The notes beneath the pieces are model-generated. The model had not been told where the DNA came from and made no database searches. It saw only the letters and a list, made by a program, of their open reading frames with translations. The position numbers and the translations under genes are program-made. From assembly GCF_001557535.2 (NCBI RefSeq), contig NZ_CP014306.1, positions 3,286,001 to 3,350,000 on the forward strand: DNA of 64,000 nt. Direction: 5' to 3'. Of this stretch, positions 16,263 through 25,992 are shown piece by piece (positions within the stretch are counted from its first letter, which is position 1; every line of letters begins with the position of its first letter). This DNA comes from Burkholderia sp. PAMC 26561 (GTDB lineage Bacteria > Pseudomonadota > Gammaproteobacteria > Burkholderiales > Burkholderiaceae).

Positions 16263-18791
16263 TCAGATGCCAAATACGTAACCCACGCCCGCCCTGACGA
16301 TGGTGCTGTTGCCACCCGAGGACGAAACGCCACCATTGAAGTTGATGTTTCCCTTGTCGTTCCAGCGCGATACACCAATGCCCAACGCCGCCTGCCCTCG
16401 ATAAGCCGCGACACCCGCATTCAATGTCGTGCGTCCCGGCAGATACGGCGTGACCACGTTGAGCGCCGAGGCGGACGCAATACCTTTGCGCGTGTTGCGA
16501 TCGAGATCCCGGATTTGCTGGTCGGTATTGCTGAAACGCTGATCCGTGTAGCTGTTGGCCTGACTGAGCGTTGAACTGGCTGACTTGCTCAATTGATCCA
16601 GGTTGACGGCATCGGTCGAGGAAGTACCGGCTGCCACATTGGTGATCTGACGCTCACTGCCAGGTGCGCCGACCGATACCGACGACGCCCGGTCCGCAAC
16701 CGAACCCGCTCCAAGCGCCACGGAACTGGCAGCAGTGGCTGTGGCGTTCGCTCCGAACGCTACAGCGTGATTGCCCGTAGCAACGGCTGCTTCCTTCGAT
16801 GCATCGCCGTCGGCCGCGAAAAACGCGGTGCTTGACGCCGTGAAGTTGTTGACCCGTGACACGGCGTCATTGAGCTGACCGAGATTCACTCCGTCCGTAG
16901 CAACGACGCCGCTCGCGACGTTATGAAGAAGGGTGCCGCCGGCAATGCCTTTTCCCAGCGTAACGCTGCCGAAGTCCGCAGCGCCGCTCGCATTCTTGTC
17001 GTAGGTGAGCGCCGTTTCCGCCTTGCCCGTTTCGTCGACGAGACCCGCGCTTTTCAATTGCGCGACGTTGACTGCATCGGTGTCGGATGTGCCCGCCCTC
17101 ACATTGGTGATCTGCCTTTCATTACCCGCCGCACCCACCGACACCGTGTTCGTGCGATCTGCCACAGAGTTGGCACCAAGCGCGACCGAATTGCCGGCGC
17201 TCGCCTGCGCGTTGCCCCCAATAGCGGCAGCGTCGGCGCCAGTCGCCGATGCCGCCACGAGCGTTGTATTGGCGTTGAAGTATTTGAGCGCTCCACCATT
17301 GCGCAAGCTGTCGACGAGTTGCGCTGTCTGGAACAACTGGTCGCCGTTCACTGCGTCCGTGCTGCCCGCCTTGACTGCTCCGGCCGCAACGTTGCGCAAC
17401 GCGACCGGCACGGCTGCACCCGCCCCGCCCAGCGTCGCACTGCTCCGATCAACCGTACCGTCTGCTTTCATGTCGTACGTGATTGCTGCCGCCGCGTTGC
17501 CCGATGCGTCGATCAGGCCGGCGCTCTTCAGTTGAGCCACGTTGACCGCGTCCTGATCCATCACCCCGGCTTTCACATTGGAGATGACAGTACCGTTCGT
17601 TCCGCCGAGCATGACGTTCGCTTTGGACTCGTCCGTGTAGCTCAGCTTCAACGGTTCCGCACTGGTCAATTGCGCAAGCGATGTGGCGACGTCATGCACA
17701 TTCGAATTGGTCGCATAGAGTTGTGCGCCGTTCACCGCGTCGCTGCTCTGCGGGTTCAGCGCACCGACCGCGACATTGCTGATCCGTACTGCCTGACCCG
17801 ACGTCCCGCCAAGCGCAATCGTCGTCTTGTCCAGGTTGTCGTATGCGACAAATGCATTCGTCGCGACTCCCGCCGTATTCGTTGTTGCGCCAAGCGCCTT
17901 GAGTTGATTCAGGTTGACGGCATCCGTACCGTCACGCGCCCCGGCGACATGCACGATCCGCCGCTCCGTGCCGCTATCTCCCACAGAGACCACGTTGCTC
18001 AATGAGCCGTCGCTGCTCGCGCCCAACACGACGCTATTGCTTCCTCTAGCGGTGACGTTGCTGCCGAGCACAAACGAGTCGGTGCCGAGCGCCTTGTTGC
18101 TATTGCCGACGACATAATTCCCGGACCCGCTCACGAAGTTACCCATGCCAATGCCACCAGCGGCGAGGCCAGTGACTCGCGTGAACGAACCAATTGCAAG
18201 CGAATCGTCGCTGGATGTATTGACTGTGGTGCGCCAGCCGATTGCAAGACTTCGATCCGAGTCAGCTCGAGCACCGACACCCAACGCAGTAGATTCGACA
18301 CCGCTCGAGGAAACGCCGTTCCCCACCGCTACGCCGCCTGCAGCCGCATTTGCATATGAGCCGACGGCGACCGCGTAGTCGCCTGTTGCGCGCGCGTTCA
18401 CACCCACGGCAACGGCGTTCATGCCAGACGCTCCAGTCGAGTTCGTACCGTCGATTGGTCCTGAAATAACCATCTGGTCCGGAGAAAGACCGGATGTGCC
18501 AGACCCGGCGCCCAACGCCGGCGTGGCAGCCGCCAGCATGTTCGATGCCGTCAAGGTTTGCGGCGAAAGAACACCGAGCGCCTGACGAACTTGCGCTGCA
18601 TAAGCCAGGTTATCGACAAGCGCAGCATTCGCCGTTGCCGACAACGTAAGCAACGAAAGCGGTGTTAGCGTGAGCACGGCAGCCGTTCCAATCCGCATCC
18701 GTTGACTGACGAATGAAGATCGCTCGCGAGACCCACGATACGCACCGCCACCACTTTGTTTATTCCATACGACACGCTGGGTCTTGTTCAT
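16263..18791 (-). CDS. Trimeric autotransporter adhesin (YadA family)
   Basis: 842 residues from the ATG at 18791, chosen because it opens with the extended signal peptide MNKTQRVVWNKQSGG and a signal ending TANA; the frame is open 75 codons further upstream. The passenger has head repeats with AVAVG/ALG/AIG motifs (YadA-like left-handed coil), then seven neck or connector blocks of the form DAVN..QL, three of them preceded by VSVG..G.ER.I..V. A short coiled coil and the C-terminal YadA anchor (KGIASASALNVV to GVGYVFGI, four strands) end it. It is a type Vc adhesin presumably binding host or plant matrix or other cells. It probably forms an operon with the OmpA-like lipoprotein downstream. 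Confidence 0.92.
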   Translation of the reverse strand: MNKTQRVVWNKQSGGGAYRGSRERSSFVSQRMRIGTAAVLTLTPLSLLTLSATANAALVDNLAYAAQVRQALGVLSPQTLTASNMLAAATPALGAGSGTSGLSPDQMVISGPIDGTNSTGASGMNAVAVGVNARATGDYAVAVGSYANAAAGGVAVGNGVSSSGVESTALGVGARADSDRSLAIGWRTTVNTSSDDSLAIGSFTRVTGLAAGGIGMGNFVSGSGNYVVGNSNKALGTDSFVLGSNVTARGSNSVVLGASSDGSLSNVVSVGDSGTERRIVHVAGARDGTDAVNLNQLKALGATTNTAGVATNAFVAYDNLDKTTIALGGTSGQAVRISNVAVGALNPQSSDAVNGAQLYATNSNVHDVATSLAQLTSAEPLKLSYTDESKANVMLGGTNGTVISNVKAGVMDQDAVNVAQLKSAGLIDASGNAAAAITYDMKADGTVDRSSATLGGAGAAVPVALRNVAAGAVKAGSTDAVNGDQLFQTAQLVDSLRNGGALKYFNANTTLVAASATGADAAAIGGNAQASAGNSVALGANSVADRTNTVSVGAAGNERQITNVRAGTSDTDAVNVAQLKSAGLVDETGKAETALTYDKNASGAADFGSVTLGKGIAGGTLLHNVASGVVATDGVNLGQLNDAVSRVNNFTASSTAFFAADGDASKEAAVATGNHAVAFGANATATAASSVALGAGSVADRASSVSVGAPGSERQITNVAAGTSSTDAVNLDQLSKSASSTLSQANSYTDQRFSNTDQQIRDLDRNTRKGIASASALNVVTPYLPGRTTLNAGVAAYRGQAALGIGVSRWNDKGNINFNGGVSSSGGNSTIVRAGVGYVFGI

Positions 18792-19151
18792 TTTTTTGGG
18801 TTCTCTCAGGTCTTGAGACACGCGTATGCGCACTCGGATTGCATTGACTGAGCGTGCGCGCGCATGCGACCGGTCATCGATCAGTGCCCGTATCTGCATG
18901 CGAAAAAGCCGTTGCACGCTCGTGTGACACTGTGACAGATCAAGATAAATTTCCCCCATCAGTAAACTCTTAAAACGGCCGGGACCAGGCCATTCGATAT
19001 AGTTAAACCGCTTCAATCAAGCATATTTGTGTTTTTTAAGCATCATGAAGACGTTCATCCCGGTGGGGCATGAGCACCTCCTTTATCCTTATCGCGCTAT
19101 TTCCTGAAGCCTTGATCAGGCGCACGTCACCGATCAAAATCAGGAGCCCAA

Positions 19152-19192
19152 CGCAAAAGCGGCGACGTTGTTTCCAACGCCGCCGCTTTGCG
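19152..19192 (-). terminator. Terminator-like hairpin at the end of the pca operon
   Basis: A long inverted repeat with AAAGCGGCG(G/A)CGTT arms (one mismatch) lies 25 bases past the pcaK stop. The U-run is short (four Ts within the 3' arm), so termination strength is uncertain. Confidence 0.55.
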
Positions 19193-19217
19193 ACCCACGG
19201 TCCCGTCAAGACATCAT

Positions 19218-20570
19218 CTATAGAGGCCGCCCTTTCATTTCCACCTGAGCGCTTCGCGAGACGCCGCGCTTGATCATCAGCGCAGCCGCCGCGATCAGCG
19301 ACGGCACCGCGAGCAGTCCGAAGATGGTGCTGAACCCCACGCCGGCTTGAAGAAGGAAGCCGCCCGTCGACGCCCCGAGGATTCCGCCAAAGCGGCCGAC
19401 GCCCAGCATCCAGGCAACGCCGGTCGCGCGTCCGCTGGTTGGATAAAATGCCGCCGCAAGTACCGGCAGCGAGGACTGCGCGCCGTTCATGCAGACACCG
19501 GCCACGAACGTCAGCGCACCGAGCCACATGATGCTCGCCGATTGCTGCCCGACCAGCCACACGAAGAATCCGGTCAGCACATAAGTAACGGCAATGACCC
19601 TGTGCGGCTCGAACCGATCCATCAGCCAGCCGACACCAATGGCGCCAATACCTCCGCCAAGCGGAAACAGCGCCGTCACGATGGACGCCTCGCGGATCGT
19701 GAAGCCGGTATCGCGTATCAAGGTCGGCAACCAACTCGTCAACAGGTAATAGACGAGCAGCCCCGCGAAGTAAGTAATCCAGAGAAGCACCGTCCCGGCG
19801 CGAAACCGCCCGGACAGCACCACGGCCAGTCCACTGCGTTTTTGCGAATCCGAATCTTCGGGCAGCACGAAACGCAGGTTATGCAGCGAGACCTCGGGCG
19901 CCATCCGGCGCAAAACCGCGGATATCTTCTCGACGGGCCAGCCACGCAGCACCATGAAGCGGATCGATTCCGGCAGCACGATCAGGACGACCGAAAGCGC
20001 CAGCGGCAGAATTCCGCCGACCACAAACACACTGCGCCAGCCGAAATGCGGGATGATCATTGCGGCAACCAGACCGCCGGCGGAAGCGCCGACGGTGAAG
20101 CCACAAAACATCGTGTTGACTATCAAAGCACGCATGCGAGCCGGCGAATACTCGGACATGAGCGTGGTGGCGTTGGGCATCGCGGCGCCGAGGCCAATGC
20201 CGGTCAAGAGCCGCATGACCGCGAGCATGGAAAGCGAAGAGGAGAACGAGCAGAGCACGCTGAAGATGCCGAACGAAAGCACCGAACCGATCAGGACGCG
20301 CTTTCTGCCAATCCGGTCAGCGAGCGGTCCGGCGAACAGCGCACCAATGGCAAGTCCGAAAAGCGCTGCGCTCATCACCGGCCAGAGCGCGGCCTTGGTC
20401 GGATGCCATTCCTGCACGAGCGCCGGCGCCACAAAGCCGATGGACGCTGTATCGAAGCCATCGGCGGCCACGATCAGGAAACATAAAATCAGGATCATCC
20501 ATTGATACGGGGAAAAACGCCGCTCATCGATGAACCGCTGTACATCCAACGTGCCGTCAAGCTGGGCCAT
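19218..20570 (-). CDS. pcaK: Aromatic acid:H+ symporter, PcaK-like MFS transporter
   Basis: 450 residues with about twelve membrane helices. The AAHS signature DGFDTASIGFVAPAL is in helix 1, and GPLADRIGRKRVLIG is the MFS loop 2-3 motif. It is the last gene of the pca operon, 53 bp after pcaC, with AGGAGA before the ATG, so it most likely imports 4-hydroxybenzoate or protocatechuate. The exact substrate is inferred from context. Confidence 0.85.
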   Translation of the reverse strand: MAQLDGTLDVQRFIDERRFSPYQWMILILCFLIVAADGFDTASIGFVAPALVQEWHPTKAALWPVMSAALFGLAIGALFAGPLADRIGRKRVLIGSVLSFGIFSVLCSFSSSLSMLAVMRLLTGIGLGAAMPNATTLMSEYSPARMRALIVNTMFCGFTVGASAGGLVAAMIIPHFGWRSVFVVGGILPLALSVVLIVLPESIRFMVLRGWPVEKISAVLRRMAPEVSLHNLRFVLPEDSDSQKRSGLAVVLSGRFRAGTVLLWITYFAGLLVYYLLTSWLPTLIRDTGFTIREASIVTALFPLGGGIGAIGVGWLMDRFEPHRVIAVTYVLTGFFVWLVGQQSASIMWLGALTFVAGVCMNGAQSSLPVLAAAFYPTSGRATGVAWMLGVGRFGGILGASTGGFLLQAGVGFSTIFGLLAVPSLIAAAALMIKRGVSRSAQVEMKGRPL

Positions 20571-20623
20571 GTCTGTCTCCTGCCGTGTTTTTTATTGGTG
20601 ACTACAACGTGCAACGCGCTCAG

Positions 20624-21010
20624 TCAGGCCGGGCGGTCTTCTTCATCGAAGATCTTCTGAGCCAGATGAAATGCCGAATTCGCCGCCGGCACGCCGCAAT
20701 AGATTGCCGTCTGCAGCAGCACCTCCTTGATCTCTTCGCGCGTGACGCCGTTATTCTTGGCGGCCCGCAAATGCAAGGCGAGCTCTTCGCTGCGATTGAG
20801 CGCAACCATCATCGATATGGTCAGGAGGCTGCGCGTATGGCGCGGAAGGCCGGGCCGGGTCCAGATGTCGCCCCAGGCGTACCGCGTGATCAGGTTCTGG
20901 AATTCCGTGGTGAGATCGGTACGGTTTTCGAGCGAGCGCGTGACGTGTGCATCGCCGAGCACGGCGCGACGCACGGCGAGCCCTGCTTCGTAACGTTCGT
21001 CTTCGGTCAT
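20624..21010 (-). CDS. pcaC: 4-Carboxymuconolactone decarboxylase
   Basis: PcaC removes CO2 from gamma-carboxymuconolactone to give beta-ketoadipate enol-lactone. 128 residues, the family length, with ENRTDLTTEFQNLITRYAWG, RHTRSLLTISMMVALNR and the active-site region EEIKEVLLQTAIYCGVPAAN including the conserved Cys. The ATG at 21010 follows GGAGAC and starts 1 base after the pcaD stop. An upstream ATG at 21094 lies within pcaD and is rejected. Confidence 0.93.
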   Translation of the reverse strand: MTEDERYEAGLAVRRAVLGDAHVTRSLENRTDLTTEFQNLITRYAWGDIWTRPGLPRHTRSLLTISMMVALNRSEELALHLRAAKNNGVTREEIKEVLLQTAIYCGVPAANSAFHLAQKIFDEEDRPA

Positions 21011-21011
21011 G

Positions 21012-21800
21012 TCAGTCTCCCAGGAACTCGAGCAGCGTCTTCGTAAAGTCGCCGGCTCGTTCAATGTTCGATAAATGCGCGGCATCGAGTTCAACGTAAC
21101 GCGCGCCTTCTATGGAGCCGGCCAGTTCGCGCCCTTGTGCCGCGGTCGTGGACTGGTCGTGCGTGCCGGCGATCACGAGTACCGGCGCCTTGATGGTCCT
21201 GGCTTCCTCACGGGCATCGGCGTCGCGCAGCGCTTCGCAATTCGCCGCGTAACCTTCGCCCGATGTATGGCGAAACACGTCGCGAATACCCGCTAGCAAC
21301 AGCGGATGATCCGCAATGAACCCCGGCGTGAACCAGCGTTGCAGCACGGGATCGACGAGCGCGGACATGCCGCCTTCCTCGCGCGCCTTTGCGGCACGCG
21401 GGCTCCATGTCGCGGCCGACCCGATCAACGCCGCCGTGTTGGAAAGCACCACGCGCCCGAAACGCTCCGGGTGGCGCGCGGCGAGCGCAATGCCGGTGAT
21501 GCCGCCCATCGACAGGCCGCAATAGTGCGTGCGTGCAATGCCGAGCGAATCCAGCAGGCCGATCACATCGCCGGCAAGCTGGTCGAGCGTGTACGGGCCG
21601 TTCGGCGCGTCCGAGCGGCCATGGCCGCGCGTGTCGTAGCGCAGCACGCGAAACTTCGCTGCAAGCGCTTCGACTTGCGGCGTCCACATCGATACATCGC
21701 TGCCAAGCGAATTCGACAGCACGATCCAGGGCGCGTTGCTGCCGGCCGAAACATCGACACGATAGAACAATTGAATACCGTTGACGGCGGCGTAGGGCAT
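21012..21800 (-). CDS. pcaD: 3-Oxoadipate enol-lactonase
   Basis: An alpha/beta hydrolase of 262 residues that opens beta-ketoadipate enol-lactone. Visible features: the nucleophile elbow CGLSMGGITG (Ser), the RYDTRGHGRSDAP block, and the late ELDAAHLSNIE with the catalytic His. The ATG at 21800 follows GGGAGC and overlaps the pcaB stop by one base (TAATG), so translation is probably coupled. Confidence 0.93.
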   Translation of the reverse strand: MPYAAVNGIQLFYRVDVSAGSNAPWIVLSNSLGSDVSMWTPQVEALAAKFRVLRYDTRGHGRSDAPNGPYTLDQLAGDVIGLLDSLGIARTHYCGLSMGGITGIALAARHPERFGRVVLSNTAALIGSAATWSPRAAKAREEGGMSALVDPVLQRWFTPGFIADHPLLLAGIRDVFRHTSGEGYAANCEALRDADAREEARTIKAPVLVIAGTHDQSTTAAQGRELAGSIEGARYVELDAAHLSNIERAGDFTKTLLEFLGD

Positions 21801-23191
21801 TACGAAAAGCTCCCGAATGAATTTGACCGATGCCGCTTCAAGACGGCATCGACGAAAGCAGTTGCCTGGCCCGCATAATTGGCCGGATCCAGCAGCGCTT
21901 GTAATTGAACAGAAGACACGTGTTGCGTGACGCGCGTGTCGTTCGAAAGCACGTCGTATAGCGTCGTGCCTTTGGCGACCGCTTCCTTCGATGCATGTTC
22001 CACGAGCGAGTGGGCATCGAGCCGGCCGATGCGATCGCCGAGCGCAAGCATCACCGCTTCGCCGAGGATCAACCCGTGCGTGAGATCGAGATTGGCGTCG
22101 AGCCGCTCTGTGTTCACTTCCATATTGGACACGATGGCCGTGATCTGCGCGAGCGCTCCGCCGGACAACCGGGCAAGATCCGGCAGCGCTTCCCACTCCG
22201 CCTGCCAGCCGCCTAGCGCCCGTTCATGTTCCTGCACCATGCCGCTGAAAACGGTCGCGACCAGATTCGGCGCGCGCATCGCGGCGCTCAGAACGGCTGC
22301 GCAGCCGACGGGATTGCGTTTGTGCGGCATCGTCGATGAACCGCCCTTTCCCGCCACGGCCGGCTCGGCGAGTTCGCCGACCTCTGTCTGCATGTGCAAC
22401 GAGATGTCGCGGGCGATCTTCCCCAGCGTACCGATGAGCATCCCGAAACACGCCGCCGCCTCCGCGATCCGGTCGCGCTGGGTATGCCAGGGCAGTGCAG
22501 GAAGCTGGAGCTTGAGGTCGTCGGCCAATGCCTGCGCCACGTCCGGCGCCTTGTCGCGCAGACTTGCCAGCGTTCCCGCAGCACCACCGAATTGCAGGAC
22601 GAGCACGCGCCCACGGCATTGCGCGAGACGTTCGCGATGCCGCGTCAGCGCGTCAAGCCACTGAGCGAACTTCAGACCGAGCGTAATGGGCAAGGCTTGC
22701 TGAAGCCATGTGCGGCCGATCATCGGCGTCGTTCGATATGTGCCGGCTTGAAGTGCGAGCGCTTCGGACAATTCGTCGAGTCCGGCTTCCAGCAAGTCAA
22801 ACGTAGAACGCAATTGCAGGACCGTACCGGTATCGATGATGTCCTGGCTCGTCGCGCCCCAATGCACGAACTTCGCGGCATCGGCATCTTTGATTTTGAC
22901 GGCGGCCGTCAGTTGCTTCACCAAAGGAATCGCGAGGTTGCCGCCGGATGCGGCGCCTGACATCAGCGCACCGGCATCGATCAGATCTGCATTGCATGCA
23001 GCAACGATCGCCCCGACCGCGTCCGCTGGAATCACGCCATGCAAGGCCGACGCCCGGGCGAGCGCCGCCTCGACATCGAGCATCGACTGCACGGTCTCTC
23101 GCGCCGACCACACGTCGTTCATCTCGGCCGTGCCGCAGATCAGATCGGTCAGACGCCCGGCCGCAGCAAATGTCGGCTCAGGAGACGACAT
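21800..23191 (-). CDS. pcaB: 3-Carboxy-cis,cis-muconate cycloisomerase
   Basis: A fumarase/argininosuccinate-lyase superfamily enzyme (463 residues) that lactonises beta-carboxymuconate. The superfamily signature GKGGSSTMPHKRNP holds the catalytic Ser loop, and FVHWGATSQDIIDTG is typical for PcaB. The start at 23191 overlaps the pcaF stop by one base; the longer frame to 23248 lies inside pcaF and is rejected. Confidence 0.93.
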   Translation of the reverse strand: MSSPEPTFAAAGRLTDLICGTAEMNDVWSARETVQSMLDVEAALARASALHGVIPADAVGAIVAACNADLIDAGALMSGAASGGNLAIPLVKQLTAAVKIKDADAAKFVHWGATSQDIIDTGTVLQLRSTFDLLEAGLDELSEALALQAGTYRTTPMIGRTWLQQALPITLGLKFAQWLDALTRHRERLAQCRGRVLVLQFGGAAGTLASLRDKAPDVAQALADDLKLQLPALPWHTQRDRIAEAAACFGMLIGTLGKIARDISLHMQTEVGELAEPAVAGKGGSSTMPHKRNPVGCAAVLSAAMRAPNLVATVFSGMVQEHERALGGWQAEWEALPDLARLSGGALAQITAIVSNMEVNTERLDANLDLTHGLILGEAVMLALGDRIGRLDAHSLVEHASKEAVAKGTTLYDVLSNDTRVTQHVSSVQLQALLDPANYAGQATAFVDAVLKRHRSNSFGSFS

Positions 23192-24393
23192 CACACGCGC
23201 TCGATGGCGATCGCAATACCCTGTCCCACGCCGATGCACATCGTGCACAACGCAAAGCGCCCGCCCGTCCGATGCAACTGATACGTCGCGGCCGTCACCA
23301 GCCGCGCGCCGCTCATGCCTAGCGGATGGCCGAGCGCGATCGCTCCACCGTTCGGATTGACGCGGGGATCGTCATCGGCAATCCCAAGCAAGCGCAGCAC
23401 GGCCAATCCCTGCGATGCAAACGCCTCGTTCAGTTCGATCACATCGAATTGATCGATAGTCATGCCCAGGCGCTTCATCAATTTCTGCGATGCCGGCGCC
23501 GGTCCGATGCCCATTACGCGCGGCGGCACGCCTGCCGTCGCGATACCCAGCACGCGAGCGCGCGGCGCGAGGCCAAAACGTCTGGCGCTGTCTTCGTCGG
23601 CGAGAAGCAAGGCTGCGGCGCCGTCGTTCACACCCGATGCGTTGCCCGCCGTCACCGTGCCGTCCGGCCGCACCACGCCTTTCAGCTTCGCGAGCGCTTC
23701 AAGACTCGTTTCGCGCGGATGCTCGTCTTGCGACACGAGCACCGGATCGCCTTTCTTCTGCGCGATGGAAACCGGCACGATTTCCTGCGCGAACGATCCG
23801 TCCTTCTGCCCGCGCGCCGCTTTCTGCTGGCTGCGCAATGCAAAGGCATCCTGATCTTCGCGGCTTACCTTATAGTCGGTAGCCACGTTTTCCGCGGTCT
23901 CGGGCATGGAATCGACGCCATGCATTTTCTTCATCAGCGGATTGATGAAACGCCAGCCAATGGTCGTATCGTAGATCTCGGCCTGCCGCGAGAACGCGGT
24001 CGTCGCCTTGCCCTGCACGAATGGCGCACGGCTCATGCTTTCCACGCCACCCGCCACCATCAGCGCCGCTTCGCCCGATTTGATCGCGCGCGCCGCAACG
24101 CCGATTGCATCCATGCCCGATCCGCACAAACGGTTGATCGTCGAACCCGGCACTGAATCAGGTAGACCGGCCAGCAACGCCGACATCCTTGCAACGTTCC
24201 GGTTGTCTTCGCCGGCCTGATTCGCACAACCGTAGATGAGGTCATCGAGGGCGCTCCAGTCCACTTCCTTGTTGCGCTCCATCAAGGCGCGCAATGGCAC
24301 GGCGCCGAGATCATCGGCACGAACCGATGACAGCGCACCGCCATATCGGCCAACCGGCGTGCGGATTGCGTCGCAAATGAATGCTTCTTTCAT
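23191..24393 (-). CDS. pcaF: 3-Oxoadipyl-CoA thiolase
   Basis: Cleaves beta-ketoadipyl-CoA to succinyl-CoA and acetyl-CoA, the last step of the pathway. 400 residues, type II thiolase: [10 protein letters not shown] with the nucleophilic Cys near residue 90, [28 protein letters not shown] with the active-site His, and [10 protein letters not shown] with the second Cys. I start at 24393, where AGGAG is 6 bases away, rather than two codons earlier at 24399, where it would abut the ATG. Confidence 0.94.
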   Translation of the reverse strand: MKEAFICDAIRTPVGRYGGALSSVRADDLGAVPLRALMERNKEVDWSALDDLIYGCANQAGEDNRNVARMSALLAGLPDSVPGSTINRLCGSGMDAIGVAARAIKSGEAALMVAGGVESMSRAPFVQGKATTAFSRQAEIYDTTIGWRFINPLMKKMHGVDSMPETAENVATDYKVSREDQDAFALRSQQKAARGQKDGSFAQEIVPVSIAQKKGDPVLVSQDEHPRETSLEALAKLKGVVRPDGTVTAGNASGVNDGAAALLLADEDSARRFGLAPRARVLGIATAGVPPRVMGIGPAPASQKLMKRLGMTIDQFDVIELNEAFASQGLAVLRLLGIADDDPRVNPNGGAIALGHPLGMSGARLVTAATYQLHRTGGRFALCTMCIGVGQGIAIAIERV

Positions 24394-24414
24394 GCCCATC
24401 TCCTGAGTTGTCCT

Positions 24415-25086
24415 TCAATGCGCCGAGAGCGCCGCAGCCGCTTCTTGCGGCTCGTACGTCAAAGGTACTTGCGCCAGTTTTTGAAGCTCGTCGAACGACA
24501 AGCCTTCGATGATTTCCCGCACCACGAATCCGTTCGGCGTTATATCGAACACGCCGTGATCCGTGTACACACGGTCCACGCAGTCCACGCCCGTCACCGG
24601 ATAGGAGCACTCGGCGACCAGCTTGCTTTCGCCCTGCTTGGTGAGCAGTTCCATCATCACATAAACCTGTTTGGCGCCGATTGCCAGATCCATTGCGCCG
24701 CCGACAGCGGGAATCGCGTCGGGCGCGCCCGTGTGCCAGTTCGCAAGATCGCCTTTCGCCGATACCTGGAACGCGCCGAGCACGCAGATGTCCAGATGGC
24801 CGCCGCGCATCATCGCAAAGGAATCGGCGTGGTGGAAAAACGCGCCGCCCGTGAGCAGCGTCACATGCTGCTTGCCGGCGTTGATCAGTTCGTCGTCTTC
24901 CGCGCCTTTTTCCGGCGCCGGGCCCATGCCGAGCAAACCGTTCTCGCTATGCAGGAAGATTTCGCGGTCCGCCGCGAGGTGATTGGCAACGAGCGTCGGC
25001 ACGCCAATGCCCAGGTTCACGTAGGCGCCTTCCTGAATGTCGCGCGCCACGCGCTGCGCCATTTCATCACGAGTCAGTTTTTTCAT
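24415..25086 (-). CDS. pcaJ: 3-Oxoadipate CoA-transferase subunit B
   Basis: The beta subunit of the enzyme that moves CoA from succinyl-CoA to beta-ketoadipate. 223 residues, with the catalytic-Glu motif HSENGLLGMG (Glu near residue 48) and VNLGIGVPTLVANHL. It starts 26 bp after pcaI. Just before the start lies a tandem duplication of an 11-base unit (GTCGATGTCCT on the plus strand). It has a paralogue in this window, the subunit B gene at 45879-46520. Confidence 0.92.
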   Translation of the reverse strand: MKKLTRDEMAQRVARDIQEGAYVNLGIGVPTLVANHLAADREIFLHSENGLLGMGPAPEKGAEDDELINAGKQHVTLLTGGAFFHHADSFAMMRGGHLDICVLGAFQVSAKGDLANWHTGAPDAIPAVGGAMDLAIGAKQVYVMMELLTKQGESKLVAECSYPVTGVDCVDRVYTDHGVFDITPNGFVVREIIEGLSFDELQKLAQVPLTYEPQEAAAALSAH

Positions 25087-25112
25087 GTCGATGTCCTGTC
25101 GATGTCCTGTGT

Positions 25113-25805
25113 TCACGCCGCCAGCTCGACAGCATGCACAACCTGGGGCACTTCGATCACGCGCTGCACGAAGATACCCGGCGTCACGATGTCCTCGGGG
25201 TCCAGCGCACCGAGCGGCACGACTTGCGAAACCTGCACGATCGCGGTTTTGGCGGCCGTGGCCATGATCGGCCCGAAGTTGCGCGCGGTCTTCCGATACA
25301 CCAGGTTGCCCCATCGGTCGCCCTTGAACGCCTTGATCAGTGCGAAGTCAGCATGCAGCGGCGACTCCAGCACGTAATGCCGGCCATCGATGAAACGCGT
25401 TTCCTTGCCCTCCGCCAGCTTCGTGCCGTAGGCAGTCGGCGTGAAGAATCCGCCGATACCCGCGCCCGCCGCCCGAATGCGCTCCGCGAGATTGCCTTGC
25501 GGCACGAGTTCCAGCTCGATCTCTCCCGCCCGATACAACCCGTCGAACACTTGCGAGTCGCTTTGCCGCGGAAACGAACAGATGATCTTGCGCACCCGCC
25601 TGGCTTTGAGCAGCGCGGCCAGCCCGGTCTCGCCGTTACCCGCATTATTGTTGACGATGGCCAGTTCGCGCGCGCCCTGTTCGATCAATGCATCGATAAG
25701 TTCGGAGGGCATGCCCGCCGTGCCGAATCCGCCGATCATCACGGTCGCGCCGTCCTGAACGTCTTTCACCGCCGAGCTCAGTGAGTCGAAAATTTTGTTG
25801 ATCAT
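25113..25805 (-). CDS. pcaI: 3-Oxoadipate CoA-transferase subunit A
   Basis: The alpha subunit, 230 residues, first gene of the pca operon. It has the glycine-rich GGFGTAGMPSELIDALI oxyanion/CoA loop, IVNNNAGNGETGLAALL and RKTARNFGPIMATAAK. GGAAGGA precedes the ATG at 25805. The 190-bp gap to the divergent regulator gene carries the operator palindromes and the operon promoter. Confidence 0.92.
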   Translation of the reverse strand: MINKIFDSLSSAVKDVQDGATVMIGGFGTAGMPSELIDALIEQGARELAIVNNNAGNGETGLAALLKARRVRKIICSFPRQSDSQVFDGLYRAGEIELELVPQGNLAERIRAAGAGIGGFFTPTAYGTKLAEGKETRFIDGRHYVLESPLHADFALIKAFKGDRWGNLVYRKTARNFGPIMATAAKTAIVQVSQVVPLGALDPEDIVTPGIFVQRVIEVPQVVHAVELAA

Positions 25806-25837
25806 GATGTTCCTTCCTTTGACTGAATCGAATTGCG

Positions 25838-25869
25838 CCGCTTGCAATTGATGCACCGCTTGCAATTGA
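25838..25869. repeat. Direct repeat CCGCTTGCAATTGA
   Basis: Two exact 14-bp copies (25838-25851 and 25856-25869) with an 18-bp period in the leader of pcaI, between the gene start and the regulator palindromes. Confidence 0.75.
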
Positions 25870-25871
25870 AT

Positions 25872-25905
25872 GTTCGTTGTGCGAACATCGATTCGTTTAG
25901 CGAAC
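25872..25905. promoter_or_regulatory. Twin IclR-type operators between pcaI and pcaR
   Basis: GTTCGTTGTGCGAAC (25872-25886) and ATTCGTTTAGCGAAC (25891-25905): the first is a GTTCG-N5-CGAAC palindrome, the second matches it except for the first base. Their centres are 19 bp apart. They resemble the 15-bp GTTCG-type site described for PcaR of Pseudomonas. Binding by the adjacent regulator is inferred. Confidence 0.7.
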
Positions 25906-25992
25906 AAATGTCATGGTATTCCCGCATTCGTTGCGCTGTCAATGAACCTCGGGTTTGTCCCGATGAGTTTCGAACTTCAGGAGGGCTTCAGA

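Noticed and set aside
16263..18791. Repeats in the adhesin gene as a CRISPR-like or mobile repeat array
   Set aside because: The repeated words encode head and neck modules of a trimeric autotransporter and stay in frame.
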